Shown here in pieces: positions 15,589-18,174 of a stretch of 18,174 nt of DNA. This DNA comes from an uncultured Spirochaetia bacterium (GTDB taxonomy: Bacteria > Spirochaetota > CALGPD01): assembly GCA_937960625.1 (NCBI GenBank), contig CALGPD010000371.1, forward strand, positions 1 through 18,174. The letters run 5' to 3'. The notes under the pieces are model-generated. The model was not told where the DNA came from. It saw nothing but the letters and a program-made list of their open reading frames with translations, and did no database searches. Made by a program: the position numbers and the translations under genes. Position 1 is the first letter of the stretch, and each line of letters opens with the position of its first letter.

Positions 15589-17035
15589 CTTCTATAAAAA
15601 TATAATCTTTATTATAATATTTGCCAAGTGGTGCTTGCGAATATTCTAAAGAATTTTTTCCAAGTATTATAATAGCGCCAATAATAACGTTAAAATCGTT
15701 TTGAACTTTCCACGTTACTTTTGGCCGCAGCATTAGCTCTTTGTTTACAATACCGTATATACCGCCTAGTTCAACTTTAAGTACACGGCCTTCATAATAC
15801 CAGTTTAGGGATATACTAAATATATCGCCTTTGGCAATTACGCTGCCTTCATCCCTGTCAAATATGTGTTCCCATATAAATTGAATGTTTATATACATTC
15901 CTTTGATGAATAAATCAGTTTTATCAAATCCGAATATAACTGATAATTGTTTTCTTTCTATCATTAAATTTGTATTTTGGGTATAATATTTTCCTTTTGG
16001 AAAATATCCAAGTTCGCCGCGGAAACCGATTCCTCCTGCAACGAACTCAAAATCAAATGTAATCATTCTTAGGAATTTATATTCCATATATGCTGTCGGT
16101 GGAACAGCGCTAATTAATACAGGCTGATAACCGTATCCGCTTAAATATCCTATGGAAAAATCAACATCGAAAAGTTTAAAGTATGTTTTCACTGCATATG
16201 TAGAGTTAGCAAGTTTTTTTTCCGGTGTTGATAATGATATTCCTGTTATGCCCATGCTTTGCATTGATATCATGGATGGGTCTTGCCAGGGATTATCGTT
16301 TCCGGGAATTTCATTTCCGCTGTGTATGGGAATGAGAATGAAACTAAATCTCCAATTTTCATGCAGCCTGGTTTTTAAATTTAAACTCCAAACTGGAATT
16401 TTTCTGTCATTTGATACTGTAAAGGAGTAGTTTGAATAATCCTGTGGATTAAGAATATCGCTTGGACGGTATTCGTCACCTTTACCCCAACTGTATAAAA
16501 TGTGCCCGATTTTAAAACTAAATCCTGTAAACCATTTCCTATCAAAAGTATTTGTTTCATATTCCGCCCAGACTTCTCTAGCGCGTAAATAACGTTTATA
16601 GTCAGTCGCCTGCTGCCCGTCAATTATCACATTATCCCTTAAGGTGTCATACATAAACTCAAGTTCAACTTTAAACGAGACATCCATTAACCTGCCTTCC
16701 ATTCCGAGAACAAGTTTTGCAACTTTTCTATACCATGAGTTTGGTTCATGCATTCCCATGTTTAAGCCGAGTAATAAATCACCTTTGAATTTTACGTTTT
16801 TCTTCGGTATATCAGTTTCCTCATTACTACCCGTGCCCTGCGATTGTTTACCGGTGTTTGTACTGTCAGTATCTTCTTTATCATCACTGTCATCCGCGTC
16901 ATCTGCATCTTTCGATTGTTTTGATGTCCGTGTATTGTTTGTGTCTGAATTTTGCGCGCTAAAAGCTGATTTATTTACAACTACAAATGCTAAAAACAAT
17001 ACAAGTAACGCTATAATTAAACGTGATAATTTCAT
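15572..17035 (-). CDS. Outer-membrane beta-barrel protein with acidic N-terminal linker
   Basis: A 487-residue exported protein. The signal peptide is residues 1-27, with likely cleavage after AFSA. A low-complexity acidic linker (about 28-75, rich in Asp, Ser, Thr, with repeated DADD-like units) follows, then about 410 residues of alternating polar and aromatic strands. The C-terminus is NYSF, the terminal aromatic expected of a BAM-inserted barrel. It resembles the barrel proteins often found next to MMPL-type exporters and LolA-like proteins, but I cannot name the family. The start is chosen at MKLSRL (17035), because GGAG lies 6 bases upstream; two earlier in-frame ATGs overlap the preceding gene and lack a site. 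It ends the transcript, before the strong terminator. Confidence 0.82.
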   Translation of the reverse strand: MKLSRLIIALLVLFLAFVVVNKSAFSAQNSDTNNTRTSKQSKDADDADDSDDKEDTDSTNTGKQSQGTGSNEETDIPKKNVKFKGDLLLGLNMGMHEPNSWYRKVAKLVLGMEGRLMDVSFKVELEFMYDTLRDNVIIDGQQATDYKRYLRAREVWAEYETNTFDRKWFTGFSFKIGHILYSWGKGDEYRPSDILNPQDYSNYSFTVSNDRKIPVWSLNLKTRLHENWRFSFILIPIHSGNEIPGNDNPWQDPSMISMQSMGITGISLSTPEKKLANSTYAVKTYFKLFDVDFSIGYLSGYGYQPVLISAVPPTAYMEYKFLRMITFDFEFVAGGIGFRGELGYFPKGKYYTQNTNLMIERKQLSVIFGFDKTDLFIKGMYINIQFIWEHIFDRDEGSVIAKGDIFSISLNWYYEGRVLKVELGGIYGIVNKELMLRPKVTWKVQNDFNVIIGAIIILGKNSLEYSQAPLGKYYNKDYIFIEANYSF

Positions 17036-17037
17036 TT

Positions 17038-17877
17038 TTATCTCCATCTCCATGATTTGTCTAAACGTGACGGATAAAAGTCACCTTTTGAAACTCTAGC
17101 ATTTATAAGAACACGGCTTACTAAAACTATTGTTCTCGTTTTGGACTGAACATTTATCATTGTCATTTTATGCGCGATATAGACGTTGCTATGTCTTCTA
17201 ATTCTTCTTGCATACATTTTCTTTTTAAGCCGGTAAGATAAATCATATGCATAAGCTTTAATTGGGATAAAGTGTTTTTTTGTTACCCATAATTTATGTT
17301 TTTTATATTTTTTCTTGGACATATAAGCAGATTTAGGAGTTCTTTCAATCACATAGCAGGGAATTCCTCTATAAGTCTGGTCAGGCAGACGTTTATAATT
17401 ATATTCCCAGATATTGGGCGCGCCCATATCTTCGTTAGTAAAATCTGTGTCTTCAAAATCATTTTGTTTTTCTGAAGATGCAACCCGTCTCGGCCTTTTT
17501 AATGAAGGGAGATAGGTATATTGAGTGCTGTCACGTCTACCGGGCTGTTCTATAGAAAGGGCAGTTACACCGCGTTTAAGCCCGCTTGTGAAACGTGAAA
17601 GCGTTTTAGTTAATGAACTTGCTCCGCTTCCACGATATATATAACCTTGCATAATTGTTCTACGGACATCGATATTAGTCCATCGACCGCCGCTTTTTTT
17701 CTGAATTTTCATAACAGCCCATGAAACTCTTGATCTTGGCCTGTTATTATATTTTGCTTTAACAGCAATTTGTCTTCCGGATAATCCAGCAGAAGACAAT
17801 CCGCTAGTCAGCCCGCTTAGTGCAATAATTGATAAAACGAGCAATAGTCTTGTTAAAATTTGTCGCTTACTTTTCAT
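17038..17877 (-). CDS. LolA-like outer-membrane lipoprotein-sorting family protein
   Basis: A 279-residue exported protein with an N-terminal signal (about 1-30). The diagnostic block TYLPSLKRPRRVASSEK (121-137) runs into the FEDTDFTNEDM segment (141-151). Both match the PF17131-type 'outer membrane lipoprotein-sorting' family that accompanies RND/MMPL exporters. The fold is LolA-like, a half-barrel that carries hydrophobic cargo across the periplasm. This protein is strongly basic (about 60 Lys/Arg to 16 Asp/Glu), with acids clustered at 136-150. The start is set at MKSKRQ (17877) by GGAGG 6 bases upstream; a longer frame from an earlier ATG lacks a site. It overlaps the end of the RND gene by 11 bases and is followed after 2 bases by the barrel gene. 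Cargo (lipid or lipoprotein) is unknown. Confidence 0.87.
   Translation of the reverse strand: MKSKRQILTRLLLVLSIIALSGLTSGLSSAGLSGRQIAVKAKYNNRPRSRVSWAVMKIQKKSGGRWTNIDVRRTIMQGYIYRGSGASSLTKTLSRFTSGLKRGVTALSIEQPGRRDSTQYTYLPSLKRPRRVASSEKQNDFEDTDFTNEDMGAPNIWEYNYKRLPDQTYRGIPCYVIERTPKSAYMSKKKYKKHKLWVTKKHFIPIKAYAYDLSYRLKKKMYARRIRRHSNVYIAHKMTMINVQSKTRTIVLVSRVLINARVSKGDFYPSRLDKSWRWR
17042..17045 (-). promoter_or_regulatory. Ribosome-binding site deciding the barrel-gene start
   Basis: GGAG on the minus strand, 6 bases before the ATG at 17033-17035 and overlapping the last sense codons of the LolA-like gene, whose stop is 17038-17040. It places the start at the third of three clustered in-frame ATGs. 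Confidence 0.75.
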
Positions 17878-18174
17878 TGATAACCTCCAGGTCATTGTTC
17901 TTGTTTTTTTGTTTTAATAAGGATTTTGGTTTAATAACAGCTAAAAGCGCTGGTATAAAAGTTATTGAAGATAAACTTGACATAAGCATTGTTACTGCTA
18001 CCAAAACCCCCATATGAATAATTGGATTAAAATTGCTGAATATAAGAACGAGAAATCCTGCTGTAACTGAAACCGCATTTATTAGGATAGCCCGCCCCGA
18101 GTGAGAATTTGTGTGTTCAATTATACTTAGTATATCTGAAGTATTCTGTGCTTCAGCGCGGAAAGTATTTATAT
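17867..18174 (-). CDS. RND/MMPL-family exporter, C-terminal fragment (runs off right edge)
   Basis: The last 101 or so codons of an exporter cut by the window edge, ending at TAA (17867-17869). Visible is the typical final membrane part of MMPL/RND proteins: the GRAILINAVSVTAGFLVLIF helix, the FNPIIHMGVLVAVTMLMSS helix, and the closing SSITFIPALLAVI helix with its conserved Pro. A short basic tail of Lys, Gln and Asn follows. The residues match the predicted-exporter (COG1033-like) group that sits beside LolA-like proteins rather than the tripartite AcrB drug pumps. Proton-driven transport of a lipid or hydrophobic molecule is likely, but substrate cannot be inferred. Confidence 0.85.
   Translation of the reverse strand, partial: INTFRAEAQNTSDILSIIEHTNSHSGRAILINAVSVTAGFLVLIFSNFNPIIHMGVLVAVTMLMSSLSSITFIPALLAVIKPKSLLKQKNKNNDLEVINEK
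17884..17888 (-). promoter_or_regulatory. Ribosome-binding site deciding the LolA-like start
   Basis: GGAGG on the minus strand lies 6 bases before the ATG at 17875-17877 and within the last codons of the RND exporter gene. It supports translational coupling and the shorter N-terminus. Confidence 0.8.

Noticed and set aside
17036..17053. Longer N-terminus of the barrel protein starting MEMEIK
   Set aside because: It would place charged residues before the signal peptide, has no ribosome site of its own, and the GGAG that serves MKLSRL lies inside it.
16644..17099. 151-codon plus-strand open frame opposite the barrel gene
   Set aside because: It is Ser-rich because it mirrors the Asp-rich linker codons, has no ribosome site, and the minus-strand frame has a signal peptide and barrel pattern.

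Overview
The window comes from an AT-rich (roughly one-third G+C by eye) bacterium using the standard code. It appears to be diderm. A gene set at the right end encodes an RND-family exporter, a LolA-like 'outer membrane lipoprotein-sorting' protein and a signal-peptide-bearing barrel protein ending in an aromatic residue. A SPOR-domain protein with a signal peptide fits the same picture. The mix of a FapA/DUF342 protein, a very large HAMP-SpoIIE phosphatase and TPR proteins recalls spirochaetes or a poorly sampled diderm phylum, but no marker here settles the taxon. I saw no insertion sequence, prophage gene, CRISPR array, tRNA or rRNA. No gene-free stretch exceeds about 200 bases.

Layout. 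Positions 1-3672 are all on the minus strand. yebC and ruvC overlap by GTGA and are followed by a HAD phosphatase and a stand-alone receiver protein, probably one transcript started upstream of yebC. After a 144-base gap comes sppA (signal-peptide peptidase), coupled to a membrane protein cut by the left edge. From a divergent promoter region at 3673-3851, a plus-strand pair runs 3852-8197: a short FapA-like beta-helix protein and an 1155-residue membrane phosphatase with about 790 residues between its two membrane helices. This pair is the most unusual part of the window.

Positions 8201-13217 are minus again. A TPR-SPOR envelope protein overlaps mutS, followed by a trans-aconitate methyltransferase and an unknown four-helix membrane protein; a perfect hairpin sits between the last two. 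A 74-residue double-helix membrane protein (13385-13609, plus) stands alone. Next are a secreted all-TPR protein (13801-15411, minus), a strong intrinsic terminator (15500-15532), and the barrel / LolA-like / RND gene set (15572-18174, minus), which is tightly translationally coupled.

How they fit together. Two themes are visible: genome maintenance (ruvC, mutS, and perhaps the HAD phosphatase) and envelope biology (SppA, SPOR, TPR, LolA-like/RND/barrel), with signalling modules (receiver, SpoIIE phosphatase) between them. No kinase, anti-sigma factor or anti-anti-sigma factor is present, so the partners of both signalling proteins must be encoded elsewhere.
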